Shown piece by piece: positions 17,949 through 28,644 of a stretch of DNA of 64,000 nt (position 1 is the stretch's first letter; the number at the start of each line of letters is the position of its first letter). The position numbers and the translations under genes were made by a program. The stretch lies in NCBI RefSeq assembly GCF_045290345.1, contig NZ_CP155447.1, positions 6,262,001 through 6,326,000 on the forward strand. Reading direction: 5' to 3'. Under the pieces are notes generated by a model that was not told where the DNA came from, ran no database searches, and saw nothing but the letters and a program-made list of their open reading frames with translations. This stretch comes from Singulisphaera sp045290345. GTDB taxonomy: Bacteria > Planctomycetota > Planctomycetia > Isosphaerales > Isosphaeraceae.

Positions 17949-18016
17949 GCGAAGCCCCACGCACCGGTCGAAGAACAACAAAGGTCCGGTCGGGCCTGAA
18001 TCATCGTCGCAACTTC

Positions 18017-18076
18017 CGATCGGCGGATTGGCCAGGGTCGCCACCATGACTCCGGCGAATCCGCCTCGATCGTTTT
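18017..18076 (+). terminator. Possible terminator after pmt
   Basis: The stem CGATCGGCGGATT (18017-18029) pairs with AATCCGCC-T-CGATCG (18058-18072), 13 bp with one bulged T, and is followed by TTTT. The loop is long (28 bases) but the position after the stop at 17948 is suitable. Confidence 0.45.
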
Positions 18077-18158
18077 GCCGTCCCGCAATTTCCGCCTCCT
18101 CACACCCCCTCGCCACATCTTGACAGAAGTACATCAAGCCGATAGGTTCTGACTCGGC

Positions 18159-18320
18159 GGCGGCGCCCCAAGCGGGTGAAACCACGGTCTTCGGATCGTT
18201 GATCTCACCTCTCCGGGGTTACCCCGGGGGAGCAGATTCCACGGCAATCGCAGCGCGTGACGGACGTTACGCTCCGCGTAATTAACGTCACGCCCGACGA
18301 GACTGGTTGGGGCGACCACC
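18159..18320 (+). ncRNA. Candidate structured RNA upstream of the reverse transcriptase (retron msr/msd-like, hypothetical)
   Basis: Inverted arms enclose the region: CGCCCCAA at 18164-18171 is complementary to TTGGGGCG at 18307-18314, and partial pairing extends outward (GGCGG against CCACC). An AGC sits at the end of the left arm (18171-18173), the place where retron RNAs carry the branching guanosine. Inside are a CCGGGG-TTA-CCCCGG hairpin (18213-18227) and a two-tier hairpin: GCGTGACG/CGTCACGC, 18255-18293, with inner TTACGC-TCC-GCGTAA. The layout resembles a retron RNA but is not proof. The right arm overlaps the first codons of the assigned RT frame. Confidence 0.25.
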
Positions 18321-19655
18321 GCTGTTATCCACCCAGAACACCGAATTCATCGTCCGGGGACTGGCCGAGGCGTTCGCCGAAGGGGTCTGGGACCTCGACG
18401 GCCTTGTCGCTCGAGGTGAACAGACGCTTGGCCGGCGGCCGCGATGGCTCCGCCCTCTGGCTCGCCGGCTGCTGGCCGCCTTCCCTCCGGGGCCGCGCCC
18501 CCGAGCGGCGCGAATCGCCCGGTTTATCCACACGGATCGCGGCTTCGCACGAGTCCGCGAACGGTCCGAGCTCACGATGGAGTGGAGCCGCCGGCCTCCT
18601 CCCGTCATGAGCCCCGGACCGGGGGCGCCGGGGTCCTGGCCGGTCCCGGCCATTGTGACCCCGGAAGACCTGGCCGCGCGAGTTGGCCTGACTCGCTCCG
18701 AACTCGACTGGTTTGCCGATTCGCAAGGTCGCGAAGGCCGCGAAGCGTCGGAAAAGGTCCGGCACTACCAATATCGCTGGCAAGCGAAGCGATCGGGCTC
18801 GGCCCGCTTGATCGAGGCTCCGAAACCCCGCCTGAAATCCCTCCAGCGCTGGCTGCTCGACGAAATTCTCGCGGTGATCCCCCCACATGACGCCGCTCAC
18901 GGCTTCCACATCGGCCGATCGGTAAGGACCTATATCGAGCCCCACATCGGCCGAACCATCGTCCTGAAAATGGACCTCCGCGACTTCTTCCCTTCGATCT
19001 CAGCCGCCTGGATCACCTCCCTTTTCTTGACGGCCGGGTATCCTGAACCGGTGGCTCGCCTCCTCTCGGGCCTCTGCACCAACTGCGTCCCCCCCGACGT
19101 CTGGGCCGATCCAAGGTGCCCGATCCAGGGCCCCGAGCATTGGAGGCTGAGGCGGCTCCACCGCCAACCGCACCTGCCCCAGGCGCCCCGACCTCCCCCG
19201 CACTGGCGAACCTCTGCGCCTTCCGGTTCGACTGCCGTTTGCAGGCGCTTGCCGGCTCGGTCGAAGCCCGATACACCCGATACGCCGACGACCTGGCCTT
19301 CTCGGGGGGCCACCGGTTCGCGCGAACGGTCGATCGGTTCCAGATCCAGGTCGGCGCGATTGCCCTGGAAGAAGGCTTCGCGGTCCAGCCCCGGAAGACG
19401 CGAGCGATGCGTCAAGCCGTCCGCCAGCGCGTGGCCGGCGTCGTCCTCAACGTGCGGCCGAACCTCCCCAGGCCAGAGTATGACCGGTTGAAAGCCACAT
19501 TGAACAACTGCCTCAAACTCGGTCCAGAGTCCCAGAACCGGGATCACCACGTCGACTTCAAAGCGCACCTGCACGGACGAATTGCCTATCTGACGACGCT
19601 CAACCCCGAACGCGGGCAACGGCTCCACGCATTGTTCGACCAAATTGCGTGGTGA
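18307..19655 (+). pseudogene. Retron-type reverse transcriptase, broken by a one-base deletion
   Basis: From the TTG at 18307 the frame encodes an N-terminal extension (about 120 aa), then the RT domain: RSGSARLIEAPKPRLKSLQR, DAAHGFHIGRSV (retron domain X, with DAAH where NAAH is usual) and VLKMDLRDFFPSI (motif A). At 19183 a G is missing, so LPQGAPTSPALANL reads LPQAPRP. The correct continuation is in the next frame: YTRYADDLAFSGG (YADD at 19281-19292) and VAGVVLN (the VTG region). Restoring one base yields exactly 449 codons. The arrangement (N-terminal extension, RT, LPQGAPTSP) resembles myxobacterial retron RTs and the related planctomycete RTs. The break could be a true mutation in GG or an assembly error. 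TTG is the only start before the RT core in this frame. Confidence 0.8.
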
Positions 19656-19805
19656 ATGGTCGCACGGGTATTCTACAGAGCCGCACAGAGTCCACAGGTG
19701 GATATCATTCTCGTTTTGATCTCCAACCGGATCAACTCGTCCTCAAACGCTCTCCAGAGGTGGGGTACCCATCCCCCCCTATTATTCTCGATTCGGAGAC
19801 CGCCA

Positions 19806-21062
19806 ATGATGCGCATCGCTCTTGCCTTCGGCCTGCTCTCCACGCTCGCCGTGACCCAGGCCACGGCCGCCGACGAACGTCCCGTCGCCGAGAAGTACTT
19901 GATCTCGGGCGACCTCGCGGGGGGCGAGACCGCCCTCGACGCAATTCTCAAGGCCCGTCCCGCGGACGCCCAGGCCCGGTTCGGCCTCGGCACGGTCCAG
20001 TTTGTCCGCGCAGTCGAACACTTGATCCAGGCGTTTTATCAGCACGGGTTGCAACCCGACCTCTCCGGCAACATGATCCCGTTCGCGCGGTTACCGGTCC
20101 CGGCCAACCCAAATCCGAAGCCGATCGCGTATGAAGACCTGCGCAAGATCATCGAAGACTTCGTCGGCGACCTCGCCAAGGCCGAGGCGACGCTCGGACA
20201 AGTCCAGGACGACGCGGTGAAGCTCCCCATCCGCTTCGGCCTCATCCGTCTGGATTTCGACGGCAACGGCCAGGCGAGCGAGGACGAGACGCTCTGGAAG
20301 ATCTACGCCCGCCTCAACGGCCAAGCCGGCCAGGGCAAGCCCGGCGACGAGGCCGAGGCATTCCCGATCAGCTTCGACCGCGGCGACGTGGCCTGGCTAC
20401 GAGGCTACTGCCACCTCTTGATGAGCCTCTCCGAGGTTTACCTGGCACATGACGCGAAGCTCCTCTTCGAACATACGGCTCACCTGTTCTTCGCCAAGCC
20501 CAAGTCGCCGTTCCCGTTCCTGAAAAACGATCCTCAAGGGCTCAACCCGATGGGTAACAACGGCCCCAAGGTCGGGTTGATCGGCGACCTCCTGGCGTTC
20601 GTCCACCTGCTCCATTTCCCGGTGAAAGAGCCCGCGAGAATGGAGGCAGCGCTCAAACACCTGGAGACGATGATCACCCTCAGCCGAGAGTCGTGGAGGG
20701 CGTATCTCGCCGAGACCGATGACGACCATGAATGGATCCCGAACCCGAAGCAGAACACCGTCATGCCCAACGGGAAGGTCACCGGCGAAATGCTCAAAGG
20801 TTGGCTCGGATTCCTCGACGAGGCCGAGGCGATCCTTGCCGGCAAAAAGTTGGTTCCGTTCTGGCGCGAGGCCAACCACAAAGGGGTGAACCTGCACCGA
20901 GTCTTCACCGAGCCGCGGGAGCTCGACCTGATCTTCTGGGTTCAGGGAACAGCCGCCGCGCCCTACCTCGAGGATGGACCGGTCACCCAGCCGGAGTTCT
21001 GGAGCCGCCTCCTGCGTGTCTTCCGAGGCGAATTCTTCGGGTTCGCAATCTGGTTCAACTGA
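19806..21062 (+). CDS. Secreted hypothetical protein with EF-hand-like loop
   Basis: 418 aa. The start MMRIALAFGLLSTLAVTQATAADE gives a signal peptide; the open frame continues upstream to 19656 without one. Residues of about 25-75 look like a TPR pair (AEKYLISGDLAGGETALDAILKARP). RLDFDGNGQASEDE is a calcium-binding DxDGNG loop. The rest is helical with WLRGYCHLLMSLSEVYLAHD and ends in aromatic FFGFAIWFN. The function is unknown. It is followed 50 bases later by an S9 peptidase gene on the same strand, so the two are probably co-transcribed. Confidence 0.75.
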   Translation: MMRIALAFGLLSTLAVTQATAADERPVAEKYLISGDLAGGETALDAILKARPADAQARFGLGTVQFVRAVEHLIQAFYQHGLQPDLSGNMIPFARLPVPANPNPKPIAYEDLRKIIEDFVGDLAKAEATLGQVQDDAVKLPIRFGLIRLDFDGNGQASEDETLWKIYARLNGQAGQGKPGDEAEAFPISFDRGDVAWLRGYCHLLMSLSEVYLAHDAKLLFEHTAHLFFAKPKSPFPFLKNDPQGLNPMGNNGPKVGLIGDLLAFVHLLHFPVKEPARMEAALKHLETMITLSRESWRAYLAETDDDHEWIPNPKQNTVMPNGKVTGEMLKGWLGFLDEAEAILAGKKLVPFWREANHKGVNLHRVFTEPRELDLIFWVQGTAAAPYLEDGPVTQPEFWSRLLRVFRGEFFGFAIWFN

Positions 21063-21112
21063 GGCTGAGACTGAGACGTCCGCCCACTTCAGACCGATGG
21101 ATTGAGGTTCAA

Positions 21113-23059
<1,947 letters not shown>

Positions 23060-23162
23060 TACGGATAGGCCGGCAGCTCAGGTGAGACAAGACGTTGTGG
23101 GATCGGCCAGCGAACTTGACCGCTCCCACACCGTCCGTGTTACGGCAATGAGGTCGATGACC

Positions 23163-24503
23163 TCAAGCGTGGCGGAACCGCGCTGGCCGTGGAAATCGTG
23201 GAAATCGCGAAGGCCGTCGCGGGGTCGCCATCAAAGCGTCGGCATACGCCTTGCCGCGACCCTTGCCCAGATTGATCACAATGGTCTCATGACCGTGGTC
23301 GTCATTCGCCTGGTCAGGACCGTTGAGGTTTTGAAACCGCCGCACAGCCCGGCGCATCTCCCTCGGCGTCATTTCGGGCATCCAGCCGTTGACCCCTTGG
23401 TCGGGCTGTTGCGCCACCGTCGTGTTGTACGGGGCAATCGGGGCCTGCGTACTTGTGCCGAAGTTGACCAGCAGCCCAAAGGCGCCATTCGAACCGGCAC
23501 CGCTCTGAGCGGCCTTACCTTGGATGTAATAGGTCTGGCCTGGGGTGACGCCAGTCACCGTGTAGGTCACGGTTGCCCCAAAAACGTCTGGGGCGCTCAC
23601 GGTGCCAACCGTCGCATACGCGCTGTTGACCACAGTCAACCAAGGACTGAGCGAACTGAGGCTGGTCGACTGCATCGTCACCTTCATGGTCCCAGTCGTC
23701 GAACTGGGCACGGTGATCTTGTACCACTCAAAGTTGCTCGCCTGCGTCACATACCCTGCGCCATAGGACATCCGGCCTTGGGCGTCGGTCAGCGACGTCA
23801 AGTCGATGGCAGTGGACAAGGTGCTGTTCGCAGTTGGGTCGGCCGGGACCCCGCCGTAGAGGTACTGAATCCCCGCGACGTCGTCAGAGTGGAGACTCTG
23901 CTTCATCCAGGCATAGTAAGTGTACATGTTCGCCGCGGTGATCGCCGAGTGGCCCATCCCGAGCGAGTGGCCGATCTCGTGAATCGCAACCGACAAGAGG
24001 TCGTAATCGTTGTTGATCTTCCATGTCTGTGCGGTGTTGATCACGATGTCGCCGGCATCGGGACCGCCGTTGACCGGCGGCGGCAACAGAGAATACCCCA
24101 GGTAGGCCGGGTGCATCGCGGTGCCACCGATGCGGATGTCGCCGAAACGCGAGTCATTTTGCTGATTGCCCGTTCCGCCGACCGGATCGCCATTGTCGGT
24201 GACTTCGACGATGTTGAACCCGGCAACTTGCTGCCAGATCGCAGCCGCTTTCCGAAACTGATCCTGCCAGGTGGCCGTGGGGGCCACGGCGTTCATCGTC
24301 TGGAACAAGTTGCTGGACACACCACCAATGCTCGTACCATCGGGCATGAAGCTGTAGGTTATCCGAATGGGATAGTACCAATGTCCGCCGTTGATGGTGG
24401 CGAGGAGCTTCCTGTCTTCGAGACCTTCCACGGCCGGACGAAGAGATCGGGCCCGAATACGACGGACGGCGTCGCGGCATCGACCTGCGATGCGAATCAT
24501 CAT
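23163..24503 (-). CDS. Matrixin-type metalloprotease with planctomycete surface signature
   Basis: 446 aa. The N-terminus is very basic and leads to RPAVEGLEDRKLLATI, a signature found at the start of many exported planctomycete surface proteins. The catalytic domain (about 45-225) contains HEIGHSLGMGHS (three zinc His, near 174-184) preceded by ARFGDIRIGG-type calcium strands and followed by the AGIQYLYG closing helix. Residues of about 235-355 form a PPC-like beta domain (WYKITVPSSTTGTMKVTM). The C-terminal tail is Arg/Pro-rich and charged. It is likely secreted or surface bound, and converges on the S9 peptidase gene. Confidence 0.88.
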   Translation of the reverse strand: MMIRIAGRCRDAVRRIRARSLRPAVEGLEDRKLLATINGGHWYYPIRITYSFMPDGTSIGGVSSNLFQTMNAVAPTATWQDQFRKAAAIWQQVAGFNIVEVTDNGDPVGGTGNQQNDSRFGDIRIGGTAMHPAYLGYSLLPPPVNGGPDAGDIVINTAQTWKINNDYDLLSVAIHEIGHSLGMGHSAITAANMYTYYAWMKQSLHSDDVAGIQYLYGGVPADPTANSTLSTAIDLTSLTDAQGRMSYGAGYVTQASNFEWYKITVPSSTTGTMKVTMQSTSLSSLSPWLTVVNSAYATVGTVSAPDVFGATVTYTVTGVTPGQTYYIQGKAAQSGAGSNGAFGLLVNFGTSTQAPIAPYNTTVAQQPDQGVNGWMPEMTPREMRRAVRRFQNLNGPDQANDDHGHETIVINLGKGRGKAYADALMATPRRPSRFPRFPRPARFRHA

Positions 24504-25072
24504 AAACTCCTTGGTGCATCGAACTTAAGGGTCCGAAGCCTCAGACTGAGGTCAGTCATACTCGGCCCGTACGGGCTGATCCTTGAGGCAATCACCGACT
24601 TCATTCCGCAGACTCAAAACAGGGCGATTCCGGCAGAGTAGGCTCGGCCGGCTCCAATCGTCACGAAACAACAAACGCTCCGATTGGATACCGCGGTCAC
24701 CACCATTGTAGCATTCGATGTTTGGCCCACCTCGAATCGAACTCTTATAGTTTAGTTGGAGTCTTCCCCCGAAACCGGCACAAATTTTCGACCCTTTTGC
24801 TGGCTCAGAAGGAAAAGACCGAACGCATGTCAGGAAAAGCTCAGCCTTTGCTCACCACGCCCAAACTTTCCGCCGACTTGTACTTAGTAAACCTGATGAG
24901 GCGAGGCAATCCGTCATCAGGGTATCTGGCTCTCGGAGGGTCCTTGTAAGATGCGACGCGATCGGGTGATAGTGACGGATGTGGAACGCAGCAAAGATCT
25001 CAAAGAGTGAGCCCCCTAGCCCTGCGCACCGTCGAGTCGGTGCAACCTCTACAAGATCTGAGGGGCAAGGCG
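24504..25072. other. Intergenic region between divergent genes
   Basis: Must contain the promoters of the matrixin gene (minus) and the ECF sigma gene (plus). No consensus promoter, repeat or small gene stands out. Confidence 0.4.
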
Positions 25073-25666
25073 ATGGACGTGACCAATGAAAACCTGGGCC
25101 TTTTGATCGACAAGGCAAAAGCAGGCGATCAAGATGCGATCCAGAGCCTACAACGCTTCGAAAACGACATCCGTCTGATGGTTCGAGTCCGGCTGCCTCG
25201 GCCGCTCCGGTCACAGTTTGACTCGATGGATTTCGTCCAGGACGTCTGGCAAAGTTTCTTTCGAATTTTCAATCACGATCCGGAGCGGTTCGCGCAGGTC
25301 CGCGACCTCCGCGGTTTTCTCGCAGGGGTGGCGCGCAACAAGGTCTACGAGGAATACCGACGACGCTCCCTCACCCAGAAGTATGACCTGGAGCGTGAGG
25401 AACCGCTCTACATTCGTCGGGGGAATCGCGATATTCCGCGGGAGCTCATCGCCTCAGACCCCACGCCCAGCCAGGATGCCCAAGCCAGAGAGCGGCTCGA
25501 CCAACTTCTCGAAGGGCGAAGCCCCCGCGAAGCGGAGGTCATCGAGCTTCGCCGTCAGGGTCTGACGTTCGAGGAAATCGCCACGCAAACCGGGTTGCAT
25601 GAACGCACCGTGCGTCGGGTGATTGAAACCATCCGTCGTCGCATGGACGCCCGCAAGGAACCGTGA
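25073..25666 (+). CDS. ECF-type RNA polymerase sigma factor
   Basis: 197 aa. The ATG at 25073 is preceded by GAGGGGCAAGG; a GTG start 22 codons upstream is possible but gives a non-family extension. Sigma-2 region at residues 25-105: FDSMDFVQDVWQSFFRIF then FAQVRDLRGFLAGVARNKVYEEYRR. Sigma-4 at residues 135-190: RSPREAEVIELRRQGLTFEE, IATQTGLHERTVRRVIETIR. The D(F/V)VQDVW pattern is common in planctomycete ECF groups that pair with serine/threonine kinases. No anti-sigma factor or kinase lies next to it. Confidence 0.88.
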   Translation: MDVTNENLGLLIDKAKAGDQDAIQSLQRFENDIRLMVRVRLPRPLRSQFDSMDFVQDVWQSFFRIFNHDPERFAQVRDLRGFLAGVARNKVYEEYRRRSLTQKYDLEREEPLYIRRGNRDIPRELIASDPTPSQDAQARERLDQLLEGRSPREAEVIELRRQGLTFEEIATQTGLHERTVRRVIETIRRRMDARKEP

Positions 25667-25835
25667 ACACGGATCGGAAATTTCCAGCAGAATAGCCTGG
25701 TGCACGGAGAGGCGGATCCGCCGTCCTGCTCAGGTCACTGAGTAGGCCCAATGACCGGTCGCGTCGCGAGCCGCTGGGGGGATGTGACGGCTCGGGCCGG
25801 GGTCGAGGCAGCATCGCCGTTGATCGAGCCCTCGA

Positions 25836-26174
25836 TCAAGACGATTCGCGGGGGCTGTTCGCTTCACTGCCCTTGCGGTATCCAAGATTCTGCAAGACCT
25901 CGAGCACTTCGCTCCAGGTCGGGAACATTCGTCCACTCGACTGCTGATAATCCTGAATCGCCGTCCGGAATTCTTGCTCGGCGAGTGCGGACGACTCGGC
26001 CGAATCTGAGTGATGTGTTCTTGGCCGATCTCGGGCCGGCGACACTCGACCTGGAAGTTCGGAGGAGTGAACCCCCGGATGGGTTTCGTGGAACGTGCCC
26101 ACCTGCGTCGCCTTCTGCTCATCGGAAGGTAACGCCACGCGCTTACGGCGACTCGATTGTAGCCCGGACATCAT
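25836..26174 (-). CDS. Small planctomycete protein with 'RMFPTWSEVLEVL' motif
   Basis: 112 aa. The first of two ATGs at 26174/26171 has GAGGGG just upstream. The C-terminal third, EFRTAIQDYQQSSGRMFPTW then SEVLEVLQNLGYRK, closely resembles a short helical module I recall from many small planctomycete proteins of unknown function. The N-terminal part is basic and disordered. It converges on the ECF sigma gene. The overlapping plus-strand frame shows no such signature. Confidence 0.6.
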   Translation of the reverse strand: MMSGLQSSRRKRVALPSDEQKATQVGTFHETHPGVHSSELPGRVSPARDRPRTHHSDSAESSALAEQEFRTAIQDYQQSSGRMFPTWSEVLEVLQNLGYRKGSEANSPRESS

Positions 26175-26391
26175 CGATCCCCTCAACTCTGCAACCTTGC
26201 GGCGCCCGTTCTCACGGCCCATCCCCAATCAATCGGGCTCTTCCCTGAGAGACCCAATGAATGACCCGCTGAATTGGAATTATGGGCAAGATAGGCAGAA
26301 TGAGGCAACCGAAATTCTCACTTTTCGAGCGAGAATGTCGCAAGGTCTCAGGCGACCTGACGGGATGGAATCAGGTGCGTGGGAAAGAGAA

Positions 26392-26616
26392 TCATTCAAG
26401 GTCGGTGGGACCGAGAACGGCGCCGACCCATCCGAGACCAGGAACATGGCTCACCTGGGAAGGCCTCGCGACCAAATCCAGCCGTTCCCATTCTTCCTCG
26501 GTCCAGATCCGAAGCTCGCAGAGGGTGTCACCCACGATGCAATAGATAGGCGTTATCGATGATTTAGCCGCTCGGTTCTGCTTACGCTGGGAGGGGGGAT
26601 TATTAGGGATTATCAC
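26392..26616 (-). CDS. Small hypothetical protein with GTG start
   Basis: 74 aa. The GTG at 26616 is chosen because GGAGGA lies 8 bases upstream, one of the strongest ribosome binding sites in the window. The body YCIVGDTLCELRIWTEEEWE then VSHVPGLGWVGAV is compact and protein-like, and similar sequences seem familiar from planctomycetes, but no function is known. It lies 217 bases upstream of the preceding small gene on the same strand, so a shared transcript is possible. Confidence 0.5.
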   Translation of the reverse strand: MIIPNNPPSQRKQNRAAKSSITPIYCIVGDTLCELRIWTEEEWERLDLVARPSQVSHVPGLGWVGAVLGPTDLE

Positions 26617-26899
26617 TGTGTTTAATCCTCCGGATGAGGCACGCCGTTGTGCCGTCAAAAGTCATTGTCGAGTGACGTTACGAAAGTGTGAGATCTTCAG
26701 CGATTACAGAGCCGGGGCGAGACCGTTGATCGGCCTATGCTTATTATCGCCATAAACCAATTTCTTATTAACAGAATTCGCCAGAGGACCCACGAAATTT
26801 ATAAAGGTTTCGTTCCTTTGTCTAGGGAGCGCTCCCGACTCGCGCTACTCTCGATTCAAGAATCGGGTCGGGCGAGCAAGCTCTGGAACCGTGTCTGGG

Positions 26900-26905
26900 T
26901 ATAAT
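26900..26905 (+). promoter_or_regulatory. TATAAT -10 box upstream of the ferritin-like gene
   Basis: Perfect TATAAT in GGGTATAATCGAG, 70 bases before the ATG at 26975. No clear -35. The remainder of the 26617-26974 gap is AT-richer than the genes and otherwise empty. Confidence 0.45.
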
Positions 26906-26974
26906 CGAGACTCCATACTCCGCATGATGTTTTCCTTCCGTCTTGGCAACAATAAACGAGTGGGAGACGGCCAG

Positions 26975-28414
26975 ATGACGGCGTCGAGCAAGATCGCTGA
27001 CTATCAATCGTATCGGGGTCTGCCGAGCCTGGCGGGCCTGGCGACCCTGGCCGAGGCGGCTCGCCCCGGGCTCGGGATCGAGGCGTGCGTGACCCGTCTC
27101 AAGCGGTTTCATTATGCGTTTCGGCGGCTCCACGAGATTTTCACCGCCTGGATCACCGCCGAGCCGATTTACGAGATCAAGACGGCGTTTTCCCTGCACG
27201 CGTACCTTTGCTCCGAGCATGTTCTGGCGCTCCGCACCCGCGTGGGCGAGATGCGTGAGCCTCCCTTGGGCCTGGAAGTCGTCCCTGATCCGGCCTTAGA
27301 ACTGCTTTTTGACGAGATCCTTGCGGCCCCCACGACCGGCGAACGACTCGTGGGCCTCTACGAGAAGGCGCTGCCCGCGCTCGACGCGGCCCTGGCGCGG
27401 CACATGGCCGACACGAACCCGCTCACCGATGCCCCCTCGGTACGGGTCTGCCGGTTCGCCCGCCTCGAGTTGGCCGACATGATCGATTTCGGCACCAAGA
27501 GCGTCGCCTGCCTGGTCGACGACGAGGCACGCCGGGCCATGGAACCGTGGTCGAGCTTGCTGGAGGATTGCCTGGCTGTCACCGGAGCGATCGACGGTTC
27601 AGCGCAGCCGTTGGACAAAGCGATCGAACGGCTTCATTCGGCAACACCTTACATCTACGACCCGATTCCCCGGCGCGATGAGCGGTTTCTCGATCTCTAT
27701 AACCAGGGAGTCAACCCCGAGGCGTTCCTCTACAACCCGGCGTTCGACCCGCGGTCGAAGTCGCTGATGATGCTCTTCAAACGGCTTCGTGAGATCGACG
27801 TGCCGGAGATGATGGCGAGTATCATCCACGAAACCAAGGGGAAGCCCTGGAATTACTACCGCGATATGAGCCGCCAACTCTGGGATGAAGCGCGGCACGC
27901 GATGATGGGCGAGGTGGGCTTCGCCTCGCTCGGGATCGACTGGAGGGCGGCCCGGATTACTCACAACTGGTCGCTGCGTCTGAATACCGAATGCACGCCG
28001 ATTGAGCGGCACGCGGTTCTCTACTTCATCGAACAAGGGCTCATGGCGAAGACCGGCAAGCGCTACGAGTGGGAAGTGGGAGTCCAGTCGGGTGACCCGC
28101 TGATGGCCACGATCCAGGACTTCGACTGGGCGGACGAAGTCCTCCATGCGTCGCTGGGCCGAGAATGGTACATCCCCGAATTCGGCGACCGAAAGCAGGC
28201 GATTGACTTCGGCGATCAGTGCTGGTCGAAGGTCCTGAGCAACTGGACCACGGTCTACGAGCAGGGACTGACCCGGCACGAAAACTGGTGGCCCGAGATT
28301 TACCAACAGGCGTGCGCGACGTGGGGCATTGCCGCCGATCCCCAGGTGCTTGCCTATTGCGAGACCTACGAGTCCCAGCGGGCCGACCTCAAGGCGGTCT
28401 CGGGCAGTGGATGA
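26975..28414 (+). CDS. Ferritin-like (di-iron type) protein of unknown substrate
   Basis: 479 aa, cytoplasmic. The ATG at 26975 has GGGAGA upstream; an in-frame GTG at 26891 lies before the TATAAT and is less likely. The sequence carries two helices with iron-ligand patterns of the ferritin-like superfamily: IYEIKTAFSLHAYLCSEHV (Glu67, Glu81-His82) and RQLWDEARHAMMGEVGF (near 302-316, ExxH). The C-terminal half is Trp/His/Glu-rich (FDWADEVLHASLGREWY, another ExxLHA helix). It is larger than simple ferritins and looks like an oxidase or oxygenase scaffold with an N-terminal helical domain. No reductase or electron donor gene is adjacent. Confidence 0.65.
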   Translation: MTASSKIADYQSYRGLPSLAGLATLAEAARPGLGIEACVTRLKRFHYAFRRLHEIFTAWITAEPIYEIKTAFSLHAYLCSEHVLALRTRVGEMREPPLGLEVVPDPALELLFDEILAAPTTGERLVGLYEKALPALDAALARHMADTNPLTDAPSVRVCRFARLELADMIDFGTKSVACLVDDEARRAMEPWSSLLEDCLAVTGAIDGSAQPLDKAIERLHSATPYIYDPIPRRDERFLDLYNQGVNPEAFLYNPAFDPRSKSLMMLFKRLREIDVPEMMASIIHETKGKPWNYYRDMSRQLWDEARHAMMGEVGFASLGIDWRAARITHNWSLRLNTECTPIERHAVLYFIEQGLMAKTGKRYEWEVGVQSGDPLMATIQDFDWADEVLHASLGREWYIPEFGDRKQAIDFGDQCWSKVLSNWTTVYEQGLTRHENWWPEIYQQACATWGIAADPQVLAYCETYESQRADLKAVSGSG

Positions 28415-28429
28415 CCGGCCCACCGCCTC

Positions 28430-28528
28430 AATCCGATTCCGTTCCAGACGAGCGGTGAGCGTGAATTCCCTGGCCTTCCCACGAAATGGGAAGGCCGGGG
28501 AACTCACGCTCACCTTCGAAATCGGATT
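28430..28528. terminator. Long palindrome between convergent genes (bidirectional terminator or repeat)
   Basis: GGTGAGCGTGA...TTCCC-TGGCCTTCCCA-CGAAA loop then the complement, ending TCACGCTCACC (28454-28514), with an outer AATCCGATT/AATCGGATT pair (28430-28438, 28520-28528). It lies between the stops of two convergent genes. It could terminate both or be a dispersed palindromic element. Confidence 0.55.
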
Positions 28529-28644
28529 CAGGAAGCCGATCTTCCCAACGCACGAACCAAGTCCGCCCGTCGAGAGAATCTCCCTGTGAATCCACCCGAT
28601 CCGTGGGCGAACTCACAAGGGGGACGCTTCCGTCATGGCTCTGC

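Noticed and set aside
17115..18185. 356-codon minus-strand frame over the pmt gene
   Set aside because: Shadow of a gene with strong family match; no start site support.
23082..24641. 519-codon open frame on the plus strand over the matrixin gene
   Set aside because: It is antisense to a gene with an intact zinc-protease motif; no signal peptide or domain.
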